Origin: Stutzerimonas stutzeri
Lineage (GTDB): Bacteria; Pseudomonadota; Gammaproteobacteria; Pseudomonadales; Pseudomonadaceae
DNA: 64,000 nucleotides
Assembly: GCF_002890915.1 (NCBI RefSeq)
Contig: NZ_POUT01000002.1
Span: forward strand, 496,001-560,000
Direction: 5' to 3'
Positions 28,285 through 40,225 of the stretch are shown piece by piece. The position numbers and the translations under genes are program-made. Under the pieces are notes generated by a model, which saw only the letters and a program-made list of their open reading frames with translations, ran no database searches and was not told the DNA's origin. Numbering within the stretch: position 1 is the first letter of the stretch; the number at the start of each line of letters is the position of its first letter.

Positions 28285-28840
28285 TTTGAGCCTCTGGCAG
28301 GCCTTCGGCCTGCGATCGCCGCGAGGTCGCGCCTCCCACAGGGGTTATGCGGTGCCTGCTGTTTGGGTGGGAGGTCCGACCCCGGGGCGAGGCTTTTGAG
28401 CCTCTGGCAGGCCTTCGGCCTGCGATCGCCGCGAGGTCGCGCCTCCCACAGGGGTTATGCGGTGCCTGCTGTTTGGGTGGGAGGCCCGACCCGGGGCGAG
28501 GCTTTTGAGCTTCTGGCAGGCCCTCGGCCTGCGATCGCCGCGAGGTCGCGCCTCCCACAGGGTTTATGCGGTGCCTGCTGTTTGGGTGGGAGGCCCGACC
28601 CCGGGGCGAGGCTTTTGAGCTTCTGGCAGGCCTGCGGCCTGCGATCGCCGCGAGGTCGCGCCTCCCACAGGGGTTGTGCGGTATCTGCTGCTTGGGTGGG
28701 AGGCCCGACCCCGGGGCGAGGCTTTTGAGCTTCTGGCAGGCCTTCGGCCTGCGATCGCCGCGAGGTCGCGCCTCCCACAGGGTTTTATGTGGTGCCTGCT
28801 GTTTGGGTGGGAGGCCCGACCCCGGGGCGAGGCTTTCAAG
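28285..28840. repeat. Tandem array of five REP-pair units
   Basis: Five tandem units of 109-110 bp start at about 28285, 28395, 28504, 28614 and 28724. Each holds a GCAGGCC/GGCCTGC hairpin, then TCGCCGCGAGGTCGCGCCTC, a 24-28-base variable segment, and the inverted half GTGGGAGGCCCGACCCCGGG. Units differ by a few substitutions and single indels. There are no unique spacers, so it is not CRISPR. It lies between the lipoprotein gene and the convergent ATPase gene. Confidence 0.9.
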
Positions 28841-28857
28841 CTTGAAGCCTTGGGCTC

Positions 28858-31548
<2,691 letters not shown>

Positions 31549-31716
31549 CGGAGCCTCCTGGCAACTCTGGAGACGTCAAGCCTAAGCCGTCGAGCGGAGC
31601 GGGACATAGCGTTGGATCAAGGTCCGTATCACAAACTCGTTACCCGGCGTTTCCTGTGCTTTGCCTGGCGGCGGATGGCCAGTAGCATCGGAGCGGGACG
31701 AACAGAGGAGAGTTGC

Positions 31717-32634
31717 ATGCGTACCCGACTGGATGCCTGTCTGCGGGCGGTCAACGAAGTACTGCTCGGCAAGGAAGCTCAGGTGCGGCTGGCCCTGGCC
31801 TGCCTGCTGGCCCGCGGCCACCTGCTGGTCGAGGACATGCCGGGGATGGGCAAGACCACCCTCAGCCATGCCCTGGCCAAGGTGCTGGGGCTGGAGTTCC
31901 AGCGCATCCAGTTCACCTCCGACCTGCTGCCTGGCGACATCCTCGGGACCTCGGTGTTCGACAAGGATAGCGGGCAGTTCGTCTTTCATCCGGGGCCGAT
32001 CTTCGCCGAGCTGGTGCTGGCCGACGAGATCAATCGCGCCACCCCGAAGAGCCAGAGCGCGCTGCTCGAGGCGATGGAGGAGGGGCAGGTCACCATCGAG
32101 GGCGAGACCCGGCCGCTGCCCGAGCCGTTCTTTGTCATCGCCACGCAGAATCCGGTGAGCTCCGGTGGCACCTTCGCCCTGCCGGAATCGCAGTTGGACC
32201 GCTTCCTGATGCGCGTGTCGCTGGGCTATCCGGCCAAGGCGGCGGAAAAGGCCCTGCTGCTCGGCGAGGTCCGGCGCGACCTGCTGGTCCGGCTGGAGCC
32301 CTTGCTCGAGCGTGCCGAGCTGCTGACGATCCAGGATGCCGTCTCCCAGGTGCGGGTCAGCGATGCGCTGGTCGACTACGTGCTGCGGCTGGTAGAAGCC
32401 ACGCGGACCCAGCCGCAGTTCGCCTGGGGCCTGTCGCCGCGAGGCAGCCTCGCGCTGCTGGCGGCCGCGCGAGCCTGGGCATTTCTCGACGGACGCGATT
32501 ACGTGATTCCCGAAGATGTCCAGGCCGTATTGCCGACGGTGGTCGGCCACCGCCTGCGCGAGCGCGCCGATGCCACCGGCCACGGCGGCGGCGCCCTGGT
32601 GCAGTGGCTGCTGCGCGAGGTGCCGGCGCTCTGA
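31717..32634 (+). CDS. MoxR-family AAA+ ATPase
   Basis: A 305-residue MoxR ATPase. The Walker A motif is EDMPGMGKTT (near residues 39-48) and the Walker B is LVLADEINRA. The arginine-finger region is PESQLDRFLMR. MoxR proteins act as chaperones for neighbouring membrane or secreted proteins, here probably the DUF58 and transglutaminase partners. GAGGAG precedes the ATG by 8 bases. It is the first gene of the MoxR-DUF58-TgpA unit, divergent from the P-type ATPase. Confidence 0.92.
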   Translation: MRTRLDACLRAVNEVLLGKEAQVRLALACLLARGHLLVEDMPGMGKTTLSHALAKVLGLEFQRIQFTSDLLPGDILGTSVFDKDSGQFVFHPGPIFAELVLADEINRATPKSQSALLEAMEEGQVTIEGETRPLPEPFFVIATQNPVSSGGTFALPESQLDRFLMRVSLGYPAKAAEKALLLGEVRRDLLVRLEPLLERAELLTIQDAVSQVRVSDALVDYVLRLVEATRTQPQFAWGLSPRGSLALLAAARAWAFLDGRDYVIPEDVQAVLPTVVGHRLRERADATGHGGGALVQWLLREVPAL

Positions 32635-32668
32635 TGGCCACGCCTGCCTCTGCGCGCGAGCGGCGCCG

Positions 32669-33631
32669 GTGAGGTTGCTGCCGCGTTTTCGCGAACGCTG
32701 GCTGCTGCGGCGGATTCCGCCGGCCTCCAGCGTGCGCCTGGACCAGCGGCGCATCTTCATCATGCCCACTGCCGTCGGCCTGGCCTTTTTCGTCGCGCTG
32801 CTGCTGATGCTGCTCACCGCGATCAACTACCAGAACAGCCTGGCCTACGGCCTGACCTTCCTGCTCGGCTCGGTCTACCTGGTCACCATCCTGCATACCT
32901 GGCGCAACCTTGCCGGGCTGGTGTTGCAGGCCGGCGGCACCAGCGCGGCCTTCGTCGGCGAGCAGGCACGTTTGCGCGTACGCCTGGAAAGCCGTGGCCG
33001 TGCCTACCAGGCGGTTGCGCTGGGCTGGCCGGTGAGCGGCCTGCGCCTGCTGGATGTGCCGGCCGGCGGTACGGTGGAAGTCGAGTTGAGTCTGCCGACC
33101 CAGCGCCGCGGCTGGCTACGACCCGGGCGCGTACGGGTGGAGAGTCGTTTCCCGCTGGGATTGCTGGTGGCCTGGAGCTGGGTCGATCTGGAACTGGCGG
33201 CGCTGGTCTACCCGCGCCCACTGGCCGGCGAGCGACTACCACAGGGCGGCGCACCGGACAGCGAGGAGGAGGGGGTGCAGGCCCGCGCCGGCGGCGTCGA
33301 CGATTATCAGGGACTCAAGCCCTGGCAGCCGGGCGATTCGCGCCGGCGCCTGCACTGGAAGGCCTATTCCCGTGGGCAGGGCTTGCTGGTGAAGGATTTC
33401 GCCAGCCTGCTCGGCAGCGACCCGCTGCTGGACTTCGATGCGCTGCCGGGTGATACGGAACAACGTCTGTCGCTGCTCTGCCATTGGGTGGTGCAGTTGA
33501 GCGAGCGCCAGCAGCCTTTCGCATTGCGCCTGCCCGCCGGGACGATCGGCCCGGACAGCGGCCAGGCGCACCTGGATGCCTGCCTGCGCGCGCTGGCCTT
33601 GCACGGCGTGGCCGCGGAGGATGCACGGTGA
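32669..33631 (+). CDS. DUF58 domain membrane protein
   Basis: A 320-residue protein with two N-terminal membrane helices (near residues 31-80: VGLAFFVALLLMLLTAINY, GLTFLLGSVYLVTIL) and a C-terminal DUF58 domain with the typical DYQGLKPWQPGDSRRRLHWKAYSRG. The start is GTG 32669 (VRLLPRFRERW); no in-frame ATG precedes the domain after the MoxR stop. The last four bases overlap the next start (GTGA). The domain set MoxR-DUF58-transglutaminase is conserved in Pseudomonas. Function is likely to help fold or regulate TgpA, but this is inference. Confidence 0.85.
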   Translation: MRLLPRFRERWLLRRIPPASSVRLDQRRIFIMPTAVGLAFFVALLLMLLTAINYQNSLAYGLTFLLGSVYLVTILHTWRNLAGLVLQAGGTSAAFVGEQARLRVRLESRGRAYQAVALGWPVSGLRLLDVPAGGTVEVELSLPTQRRGWLRPGRVRVESRFPLGLLVAWSWVDLELAALVYPRPLAGERLPQGGAPDSEEEGVQARAGGVDDYQGLKPWQPGDSRRRLHWKAYSRGQGLLVKDFASLLGSDPLLDFDALPGDTEQRLSLLCHWVVQLSERQQPFALRLPAGTIGPDSGQAHLDACLRALALHGVAAEDAR

Positions 33632-35628
33632 GCGCGAAGCCGGGGATTCCACGCAACAGCCTGATCTGGCTGCTGGTGGCGCAGGTGCTGGTGATCCTGC
33701 CGCACCTCGCGCATCTGCCGCTATGGATCATCGGCCTCTGGCTGGGTTGCGCCGCCTGGCGGGTGCAGATCTTCCGCATGCGGGCGCGCTATCCCAACAG
33801 CTGGCTGAAGGCCGCGCTGATGATCAGTGCCGGCTTCGGCGTCTACTTCTCGCGCGGCAGCCTGGTCGGCCTGGAGGCAGGCGTGGTGCTGCTGATCGCG
33901 GCGTTCATCCTCAAGCTGGTGGAGATGAGCAGCCGCCGGGATGCGCTGGTGCTGATCTTCCTCGGCTTCTTCGCCGTGGTGACCAGCTACCTGTTCGAAG
34001 ATGGCTTGCTGGCTGCCGCGTACAGCCTGCTGCCGGTCACGGCCCTGCTCGCGGCGATGATCGGCCTGCAGCAGGGCAGCCTGCTGACGCGGCCGTGGCC
34101 GACGCTGCGCCTGGCCGGCGCACTGTTGCTGCAGGCCGTGCCGCTGATGCTGGTGCTGTTCCTGTTCTTCCCGCGGTTGGCACCGCTGTGGTCGCTGCCG
34201 CAGCCGAGCGAGCGCGGCGTGACCGGCCTGGCCGACCACATGGCGCCGGGGGACATCGCTCGCCTGGGGCAGTCCGCGGCGCTGGCGTTTCGCGTCAGTT
34301 TCGACGGTGAGATGCCGCCGCGCGACCAGCTCTACTGGCGCGCGGTGACCTTCGAGCGTTTCGATGGCCGGCGCTGGTCGCAGTCCTTCGCCTCGCAGGT
34401 GCCGCAGGAGCCGGAGTGGGAGCCGGCCGGCGAGCCACTCGGCTATAGCATCGTCATGCAGCCCAGCGGCCAGCCCTGGCTGTTCGCGCTGGACGTGCCG
34501 CGCCTGGAGCCGGGGCAGGCGCAGATGATGGCCGATTTCCACCTGCAGCGGCGCCAACCGGTGAACCAGCCGTTGCTCTACCGGGCGACCTCCTGGCCGC
34601 AGGCGCGACGCGAGGCCGGCAGTGCGCCGCGGAGCCTGGAGCGCGCCCTGCAGTTGCCGGAGCAGGGCAACCCGCGCAGCCGCGCCTGGGCCGCGCAGCT
34701 GCGGCGTAGCGCGCGGACGCCGCAGGCGGTGGTGGATGCGCTGCTGGTGCACTTCAATCGTCAGCCCTATCGCTACACCCTCACGCCGCCGCCGGTGGGC
34801 ACGCATATCGTCGACGATTTCCTGTTCGACACCCGCAGCGGCTTCTGCGCGCACTATGCCGGCGCGATGACCTTCGTTCTGCGCGCCGCCGGCATTCCGG
34901 CGCGCGTGGTGGCCGGCTACCAGGGTGGCGAGGTGAATCCGGCGGGCAACTACCTGTCGGTGCGCCAGTTCGATGCCCACGCCTGGGTCGAATACTGGGT
35001 GGCCGGGCGCGGCTGGGTCAGTGTCGACCCGACCTTCCAGGTCGCCCCCGAGCGCGTCGAGCAGGGCCTGGAGCAGGCCCTGGCAAGCGAGCAGAGCTTC
35101 CTGGCCGAGGAGCCGATGTCGCTGCTGCGCTATCGCGACATCGGCTGGCTGAACGAATGGCGGCTGCGCTGGGACAGCCTCAATTACGGCTGGCAGCGCT
35201 GGGTGCTCAACTATCGGGGCGAGCAGCAGCTGCAGGTGTTGCAACGCTGGTTCGGCAGGCTCGACGGCCAGGCGCTCGGGCTTGGCCTGGTGGCGGCCGT
35301 GGCGCTGCTGGTCGGTGTGCTCGCCTTGCTGCTGTTCAAGCCCTGGCGGCGCGAGAGCGACGTGCAGCAGCGGCTGTTCCAGCGCTTCGAGCGGCTGCTG
35401 GCCCGGCATGGCGTGTGGCGGCAGGCGGGCGAGGGCGCGCGCAGCTTCGCCGCGCGTGCGGCGAGCATGCTGCCCGGCCAGGCGGCGGCGATCGTCGAAT
35501 TCGTGCGGCTCTACGAGCAGCAGCGCTATGCGCAGCAGCCGGCGGCGGCAGACGAGCTTGCGCGGGCCTTGCGCCGGCTGCGGCGGGCACTGCCCTGGCG
35601 TTTCGCGCAGCCTGGCGAGCGTTCATGA
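33628..35628 (+). CDS. tgpA: Periplasmic-domain transglutaminase TgpA
   Basis: A 666-residue inner-membrane protein matching P. aeruginosa TgpA (PA2873, 668 residues), which is essential in that species. About six N-terminal membrane helices (residues 12-180) are followed by a large domain with a transglutaminase core. The triad is Cys407 (TRSGFCAHYAG), His451 (DAHAWVEYW) and Asp468 (VSVDPTFQ). A C-terminal helix (near 560-585) and a short cytoplasmic tail complete the topology. The start GTG 33628 overlaps the DUF58 stop. It would crosslink or process a protein in the periplasm; the target is unknown. Confidence 0.92.
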   Translation: MSAKPGIPRNSLIWLLVAQVLVILPHLAHLPLWIIGLWLGCAAWRVQIFRMRARYPNSWLKAALMISAGFGVYFSRGSLVGLEAGVVLLIAAFILKLVEMSSRRDALVLIFLGFFAVVTSYLFEDGLLAAAYSLLPVTALLAAMIGLQQGSLLTRPWPTLRLAGALLLQAVPLMLVLFLFFPRLAPLWSLPQPSERGVTGLADHMAPGDIARLGQSAALAFRVSFDGEMPPRDQLYWRAVTFERFDGRRWSQSFASQVPQEPEWEPAGEPLGYSIVMQPSGQPWLFALDVPRLEPGQAQMMADFHLQRRQPVNQPLLYRATSWPQARREAGSAPRSLERALQLPEQGNPRSRAWAAQLRRSARTPQAVVDALLVHFNRQPYRYTLTPPPVGTHIVDDFLFDTRSGFCAHYAGAMTFVLRAAGIPARVVAGYQGGEVNPAGNYLSVRQFDAHAWVEYWVAGRGWVSVDPTFQVAPERVEQGLEQALASEQSFLAEEPMSLLRYRDIGWLNEWRLRWDSLNYGWQRWVLNYRGEQQLQVLQRWFGRLDGQALGLGLVAAVALLVGVLALLLFKPWRRESDVQQRLFQRFERLLARHGVWRQAGEGARSFAARAASMLPGQAAAIVEFVRLYEQQRYAQQPAAADELARALRRLRRALPWRFAQPGERS

Positions 35629-35753
35629 GCGTGGCCAGCCATTTCCAGCCTGGATGATCCGGCATTTCATCCAGCACCTTGCGCATGTCGCACTCGCCTG
35701 CCCGCCGGCATGCCTTTAACATCGCTCGGCATAACAATCGACAGGAGGTGGCC

Positions 35754-36551
35754 ATGACCCTTTCCGAGTTGCTCCAGGCCGTGCGTGACAACCCGCGTGA
35801 CATCGTCGTCCCGGCCAGCTGGGGCCAGGGCCGGGCCGGCTTCGGCGGCCTGGTCGCCGCGCTGGTCTACGAGAGCATGCGCGCCAAGGTGCCGGAGGGC
35901 CGGCCGCTGCGCTCGCTGGCGATCACCTTCGTCGGGCCGCTGGCGCTCGACACCCCGGCGAGCTTCGAGGCCCAAGTGCTGCGCGAGGGCAAGGCGGTGA
36001 GCCAGATGCTCGGCCGCGCGGTGCAGGACGGGCAGGTGGTCACCATCGTCCAGGGCAGCTTCGGCGCCCCCCGCGCTTCGGCCATCGCCGTCGCGGCCGA
36101 AGCGGCGCCGGCGATGCCGCCGGTCGAGGCCTGCCAGGAACTGCCCTACGTACCGGGCGCCACGCCGGAATTCACCCGCTACCTGGCGATGCGCTGGGGC
36201 ATTGGCGGGTTGCCTTTCTCGGGCAATACCTCCCGCGAGATGGGCGGCTGGGTGCGCCAGCGCGGCGACGTGCCGCGCGAGCCGATGACCGAGGCGCACC
36301 TGCTGGCGCTGGTCGATGCCTGGCCGCCGGCGGTGCTCTCGCATCTGCAGGGCTTCGCCCCAGGCAGTTCGCTGACCTGGACCGTCGAGTTCATCCAGCC
36401 GTTGCCGGCCGTGGACAGCCATGACTGGTGCATGTATCGCGCGCTGATCGAGCATGCCCGCGACGGTTATGGACACTGTGCCGCGGCACTGTGGACGCCT
36501 GCCGGCGAACTGGTGGCGCTGAGCCGGCAGACGGTGACGGTGTTCGGCTAG
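35754..36551 (+). CDS. TesB-like double-hotdog thioesterase
   Basis: A 265-residue protein of the double-hotdog acyl-CoA thioesterase family. The N-terminal half begins TLSELLQAVR and contains the FGGLVAALVYE block; the C-terminal half has the GHCAAALWTPAGELVALSRQ strand motif of TesB. It has the catalytic-type aspartate (VDAWPP) region. It would hydrolyse acyl-CoA of medium or long chain. The strong AGGAGG at 35743 fixes the start at ATG 35754. It is 125 bases after tgpA and is convergent with the TRAP genes. Confidence 0.85.
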   Translation: MTLSELLQAVRDNPRDIVVPASWGQGRAGFGGLVAALVYESMRAKVPEGRPLRSLAITFVGPLALDTPASFEAQVLREGKAVSQMLGRAVQDGQVVTIVQGSFGAPRASAIAVAAEAAPAMPPVEACQELPYVPGATPEFTRYLAMRWGIGGLPFSGNTSREMGGWVRQRGDVPREPMTEAHLLALVDAWPPAVLSHLQGFAPGSSLTWTVEFIQPLPAVDSHDWCMYRALIEHARDGYGHCAAALWTPAGELVALSRQTVTVFG

Positions 36552-36614
36552 CGCTCTGGCGAAAGTGTTGCTGGTGCGCACGACAGCGCGTTCGCACCAG
36601 CCTCTGGCCAGCGG

Positions 36615-37910
36615 TTACACCGCGTAACCGAGCACCCTCGGCAGCCACAGCGCGATCTCGGGAAAGATCGCCACCAGCAGCAGGGCGCTGCCCATGACCA
36701 GGACGAACAGCAGCGCCCAGCCCACCGTCTGTTCCAGGCGGATCTTCGCGACTTCCGCGGTGACCATCAGGTTGATCGCGACCGGCGGGGTGAACTGGCC
36801 GATGGCGATGTTCATCGCCAGGAGAATGCCGAACCACACCGGGTTCCAGCCGAAGTGCTGCATCACCGGAATCAGGATCGGCATCAGGATCAGGTAGATG
36901 GAGATCGCATCCAGCAGCATGCCGGCCAGCAACACCGCGATCATCACCAGGATCAGCAGCACCGTGCCGTTGTCCGACAGCGAGATGAGCCATTCGGCCA
37001 GATGGCGAAAGGTGCCGAGCATGGTCCCGGCCCAGGCGAAAATGCCCGCCAGGGCGATGATCAGCATGACCACGCCGGAAATCACCGCCGCCTCGCCGCA
37101 GAGCCGCCAGAGGTTGCGCCAGTCCAGTTCGCGGGTGACGAACAGGCCGATCAGCACGCCGTAGGTCACGCCGGCCACGGCGGCTTCGGTCGGGGTGAAC
37201 AGGCCGCTGCGCAGGCCGCCGAGGATCAGCACCGGCGCGAACAGCGCGGGCAGCGCCTGGCGGAAGCTCTCGCCCAGCGGGGGCCGCTCGGCACCTTCCG
37301 GGTTTTCCCAGCCGTAGCGCCGGGCCAGCAGCCAGGCCGGCACCAGCAGCACCAGCCCGGCGATGATGCCGGGAAAAAGCCCGGCGGCGAACAGCGCGCG
37401 CAGATCCACCCCCGGGACCACGATGGAATAGAGGATCAGCGCGATCGAAGGCGGAATCAGAATGGCGGTGGACGCCGAGGCGGCGATCAGCGTCGCCGAG
37501 AAGGGCTTCGGATAGCCGGCGCGGGTCATGCTCGGCAGCATCACCATGGCCACCGCCGCGGCATCCGCCGGGCCCGAGCCGCTCATCCCGCCCATGATCA
37601 GGCAGACCAGGATGGCGACCATCGCCAGGCCACCGTGGCGTGGGCCGATCAGGGCCTGGGCGAAGCGCACCAGGCGCAGCGCCACGCCGGACTTCTCGAA
37701 CACCAGGCCGGTGAGGATGAACAGCGGAATGGCGATCAGCGGGTACTTGGCGACGCCGTTGTAGGTGTTGGTGCCGAGGGTGGCGAGCATGTCCGGCGAG
37801 AGCCCGGCGAGGATGCCGATGGCCCCGGACAGCGCCAGGGAAAAGGCCACCGGCACGCCGATCAGCAGCAACAGCAGGAAGCTGGCGAGCATCCACAGAT
37901 CAGGGCTCAT
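36615..37910 (-). CDS. TRAP transporter large permease (DctM type)
   Basis: A 431-residue protein with about twelve membrane segments, the DctM subunit of a tripartite ATP-independent periplasmic transporter. Landmarks are FILTGLVFEKSG, GGMSGSGPADAAAVAMVMLP and TPPVAINLMVT. It uses the sodium or proton gradient for substrate uptake. Its start overlaps the dctQ gene by 11 bases on the minus strand, which is normal for these coupled subunits. Operon order on the minus strand is dctP, dctQ, dctM. Confidence 0.93.
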   Translation of the reverse strand: MSPDLWMLASFLLLLLIGVPVAFSLALSGAIGILAGLSPDMLATLGTNTYNGVAKYPLIAIPLFILTGLVFEKSGVALRLVRFAQALIGPRHGGLAMVAILVCLIMGGMSGSGPADAAAVAMVMLPSMTRAGYPKPFSATLIAASASTAILIPPSIALILYSIVVPGVDLRALFAAGLFPGIIAGLVLLVPAWLLARRYGWENPEGAERPPLGESFRQALPALFAPVLILGGLRSGLFTPTEAAVAGVTYGVLIGLFVTRELDWRNLWRLCGEAAVISGVVMLIIALAGIFAWAGTMLGTFRHLAEWLISLSDNGTVLLILVMIAVLLAGMLLDAISIYLILMPILIPVMQHFGWNPVWFGILLAMNIAIGQFTPPVAINLMVTAEVAKIRLEQTVGWALLFVLVMGSALLLVAIFPEIALWLPRVLGYAV

Positions 37911-38376
37911 CGGCGAGCCTCCCGCGCAGGCGGTCGAGGGTCATTTGCGTCAGCCGCACCAGGATGCAGAGCGCCAGCAGCGGCAGCCAGACCACGTACC
38001 ACCAGTTCGGCAGGCCGAGCCCGGGGGACTCCGAATCCCACTGGTATTCCTCCAGGGCGAACTGGCCGCCGAACCAGACCACCAGGCCCAGCACCGCGAC
38101 GCCGGCGAGCCATTGCAGAAGAATCAGCGGCACACGCAGGCGCGGAAACAGCCGCTCGATGAAGCCGATGCGGATGTGACGGTTGCTGCGCATCGCCACC
38201 GAAGCGCCGGCGAAGGTCAGGATGACCAGCAAAAACACCGAGAGCTCTTCGGTGAAGGCGAAGGAAGCATTGGTGAAATAGCGCACCACCACGTTGGCCA
38301 GGCTGATCAAGGCAATGATCACCAGCGCCAGGGTGGCCAGCACGCGCTCGAGGCGCGCGTCCTGTCGATTGTTCAT
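37900..38376 (-). CDS. TRAP transporter small permease (DctQ type)
   Basis: A 158-residue, four-helix membrane protein, the DctQ subunit. EELSVFLLVILTFAGASVAMR and the preceding VVVRYF motif are typical. The start MNNRQDARLER at 38376 fits; the frame extends upstream without a ribosome site. It overlaps dctM by 11 bases and follows dctP by 46 bases. It couples the periplasmic binding protein to DctM in the inner membrane. Confidence 0.9.
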   Translation of the reverse strand: MNNRQDARLERVLATLALVIIALISLANVVVRYFTNASFAFTEELSVFLLVILTFAGASVAMRSNRHIRIGFIERLFPRLRVPLILLQWLAGVAVLGLVVWFGGQFALEEYQWDSESPGLGLPNWWYVVWLPLLALCILVRLTQMTLDRLRGRLADEP

Positions 38377-38422
38377 GGGTTTCCTCGAATCCCGACGGCG
38401 AGCGCCGCCGGGGTAGAACGGT

Positions 38423-39418
38423 TTACTCGGCGATGGCGGTGCGAGCGGCTTCCACCAGCTCGGTGCCGATCTTCGGCGTCCACTTCTCATGCACGCTGCG
38501 GGTCGCCTCGACGAAGGCCTGATGTTGCTCGGCCGTCAGCTCGACGACCTCGACGCCGCGCTCGCGGATGTCGGCCAGGCGCTGGGCCTCGCCGCTGCGC
38601 GACAGCTCGATCTCCCATTGTCCGGCATCGATGGCCGCCTGGCGCAGCAGCTCGCGGTCGGCTTCGGGCAGCTGCTTCCAGACCCGCTGGTTGACGGCGA
38701 AGATCAGCGGGTCGGCCATGTAGTGCCAGAGGGTCAGGTACTTCTGCCCGACCTGATCGACGCGCGCCACGTCGAATACCGAAATCGGATTTTCCTGGCC
38801 ATCCACCGCGCCGGTGGTCAGCGCCGGCTTGGCGTCGGCCCAGCTCATCTGCGTCGGGTTGGCGCCCAGCGCGCTGAAGGTGTCCTGGAACAGCGGCGAG
38901 CCGACCACACGGATCTTCAGGCCCGCGAGATCCGCCGGCGTGGTTACCGGCTTGGCGGAGTTGGAAATTTCCCGGAAGCCGTTCTCGGCCCAGGCCAGCG
39001 GGACGATGCCGCGTTTCTCGATGGCGGCGAAGGCCATCTGGCCGGCCTCGCCCTGGGTGATGGCGTCCAGGTCCCGGTTGTCGCTCATCAGGAAGGGCAG
39101 GGAGAACAGATTGAGCTCCGGCACCTGCGGCGACCAGTTGATGGTCGAGCCGACGGCCATGTCGATCAGCCCGGAGCGCATGGCGGAGAATTCCTTGGTC
39201 TGGTCACCCGCGACCAGTTGCGCGTTGGGGTAGACGCGCAGGGTGATCTCGCCCTTGGAGCGCTCGTTGACCAGGTCGGCCCACTTCTGGGCGGCCTGGC
39301 CCCAGGGGAAGGCGTCGGAGAGCACGGTGGATACCGAATATTCGCGGGCGGAGGCGGTAAAAGCGGCAGACAGGGCGGCAGCGGCGGCCAGCGCGGTGAG
39401 GCAGCGGGTCAGTTTCAT
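38423..39418 (-). CDS. TRAP transporter substrate-binding protein (DctP type)
   Basis: A 331-residue periplasmic binding protein with a signal peptide (MKLTRCLTALAAAAALSAAF, cleavage near TASA). The conserved TRAP arginine is in LKIRVVGSPLFQ, followed by GANPTQMSWADAKPALTTGAVDGQENP. DctP proteins usually bind carboxylate or keto-acid substrates via that arginine. The ribosome region AAGGACG is preceded by GAACAAGG, a weak CA-like motif. Promoter sequence for this operon was not identified in the 318-base gap upstream. Confidence 0.92.
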   Translation of the reverse strand: MKLTRCLTALAAAAALSAAFTASAREYSVSTVLSDAFPWGQAAQKWADLVNERSKGEITLRVYPNAQLVAGDQTKEFSAMRSGLIDMAVGSTINWSPQVPELNLFSLPFLMSDNRDLDAITQGEAGQMAFAAIEKRGIVPLAWAENGFREISNSAKPVTTPADLAGLKIRVVGSPLFQDTFSALGANPTQMSWADAKPALTTGAVDGQENPISVFDVARVDQVGQKYLTLWHYMADPLIFAVNQRVWKQLPEADRELLRQAAIDAGQWEIELSRSGEAQRLADIRERGVEVVELTAEQHQAFVEATRSVHEKWTPKIGTELVEAARTAIAE

Positions 39419-39736
39419 GGGGCGTCCTTGTTCGGATCGGTCTTTTTTGATTTGCGTCGGCGAACACCGGGCACTGCGGGACAGCGACCGGCAACAGCGA
39501 TGGCGGGATGAGGCCACCGGGGACGCGCGGATGGCGCGAAGGACGCGGCTGGCTGCGGAAGGGTAAATGCAGCGAGACTCGCAAGGCGTCACGGTAGCCG
39601 CACGCCTTGTGGGCGAACGGCGGGTTCGGGCAACTATCGCAGAAGCCGCTGGCGAGTGCCATGACCGGGGGCGAGGACACAGGCCGGGCGCGGCAGGTTC
39701 GCCTGGCGACGGCGGTCTCGTGCGGCGCAACCGCCT
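39419..39736. other. 318-base gap between dctP and a DUF2141 gene, no gene seen
   Basis: The gap should carry the dctP leader and promoter on the minus strand. It includes a T-rich patch (TCTTTTTTGATTTG near 39441) and no recognisable operator, hairpin terminator or repeat by eye. Several frames cross it, but none has a ribosome site or family resemblance. Confidence 0.5.
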
Positions 39737-40162
39737 TCAGTAGCGCATGTCGATGCTGATTGCGGTGGTGCCGCCGTCCACGTTGAATGCGCTGTCCTTG
39801 AATGCCGGCGGGCCCATCACGTCGGGGTTGTTCGACAGGCCGTAGCCTTCGGTGGGGAACATGCCGAAACGGCGGTCCAGCTGGCCGTTGGCGTTCTCGT
39901 CGTGATAGGCCATGACCGCGTATTCGCCCGGCTCCAGCCCGCTGAACGCTACCTCGACCGTACCGATCGCGGCCGCCGCCTGCTGCACTGCAAGGGCCTT
40001 GGCTTCCTTGCGGAAGGTGTCCGGTTGCCGGTAGAGGCCGACCCGCACCGTCCCGCGCTCATGCTGGATGCCGACCAGGGCGACCTTCAGGCTCTGCGTG
40101 TCCGCCAGGCTGCTGCCCGCGCTGGCGAGCCCGAGCAGTAGAGCCAGAAAATATCGTGTCAT
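39737..40162 (-). CDS. DUF2141 exported protein
   Basis: A 141-residue protein with a signal peptide (MTRYFLALLLGLASAGSSLA). The mature part matches the DUF2141 family of small beta-rich exported proteins (YAVMAYHDENANGQLDRRFGMFPTEGYG); the DENANGQLD loop resembles a calcium-binding turn. It is probably periplasmic. It precedes the TRAP genes and follows the rhodanese gene, all on the minus strand, but a 63-base gap separates it from the rhodanese. Confidence 0.8.
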   Translation of the reverse strand: MTRYFLALLLGLASAGSSLADTQSLKVALVGIQHERGTVRVGLYRQPDTFRKEAKALAVQQAAAAIGTVEVAFSGLEPGEYAVMAYHDENANGQLDRRFGMFPTEGYGLSNNPDVMGPPAFKDSAFNVDGGTTAISIDMRY

Positions 40163-40225
40163 TCGATCCTCCGTACTTCATCGACCGTTGCAGTGCGCCG
40201 ATCGCACCAGGCGCAGCATACGGTT

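Noticed and set aside
28285..28840. CRISPR-like tandem repeat.
   Set aside because: Units repeat head to tail without unique spacers, each contains inverted REP halves, and no cas gene is nearby.
32634..32672. A 12-codon ORF between the MoxR and DUF58 genes overlapping both.
   Set aside because: It overlaps the MoxR stop and the DUF58 GTG. It might aid coupling, but there is no evidence that it is a functional gene.
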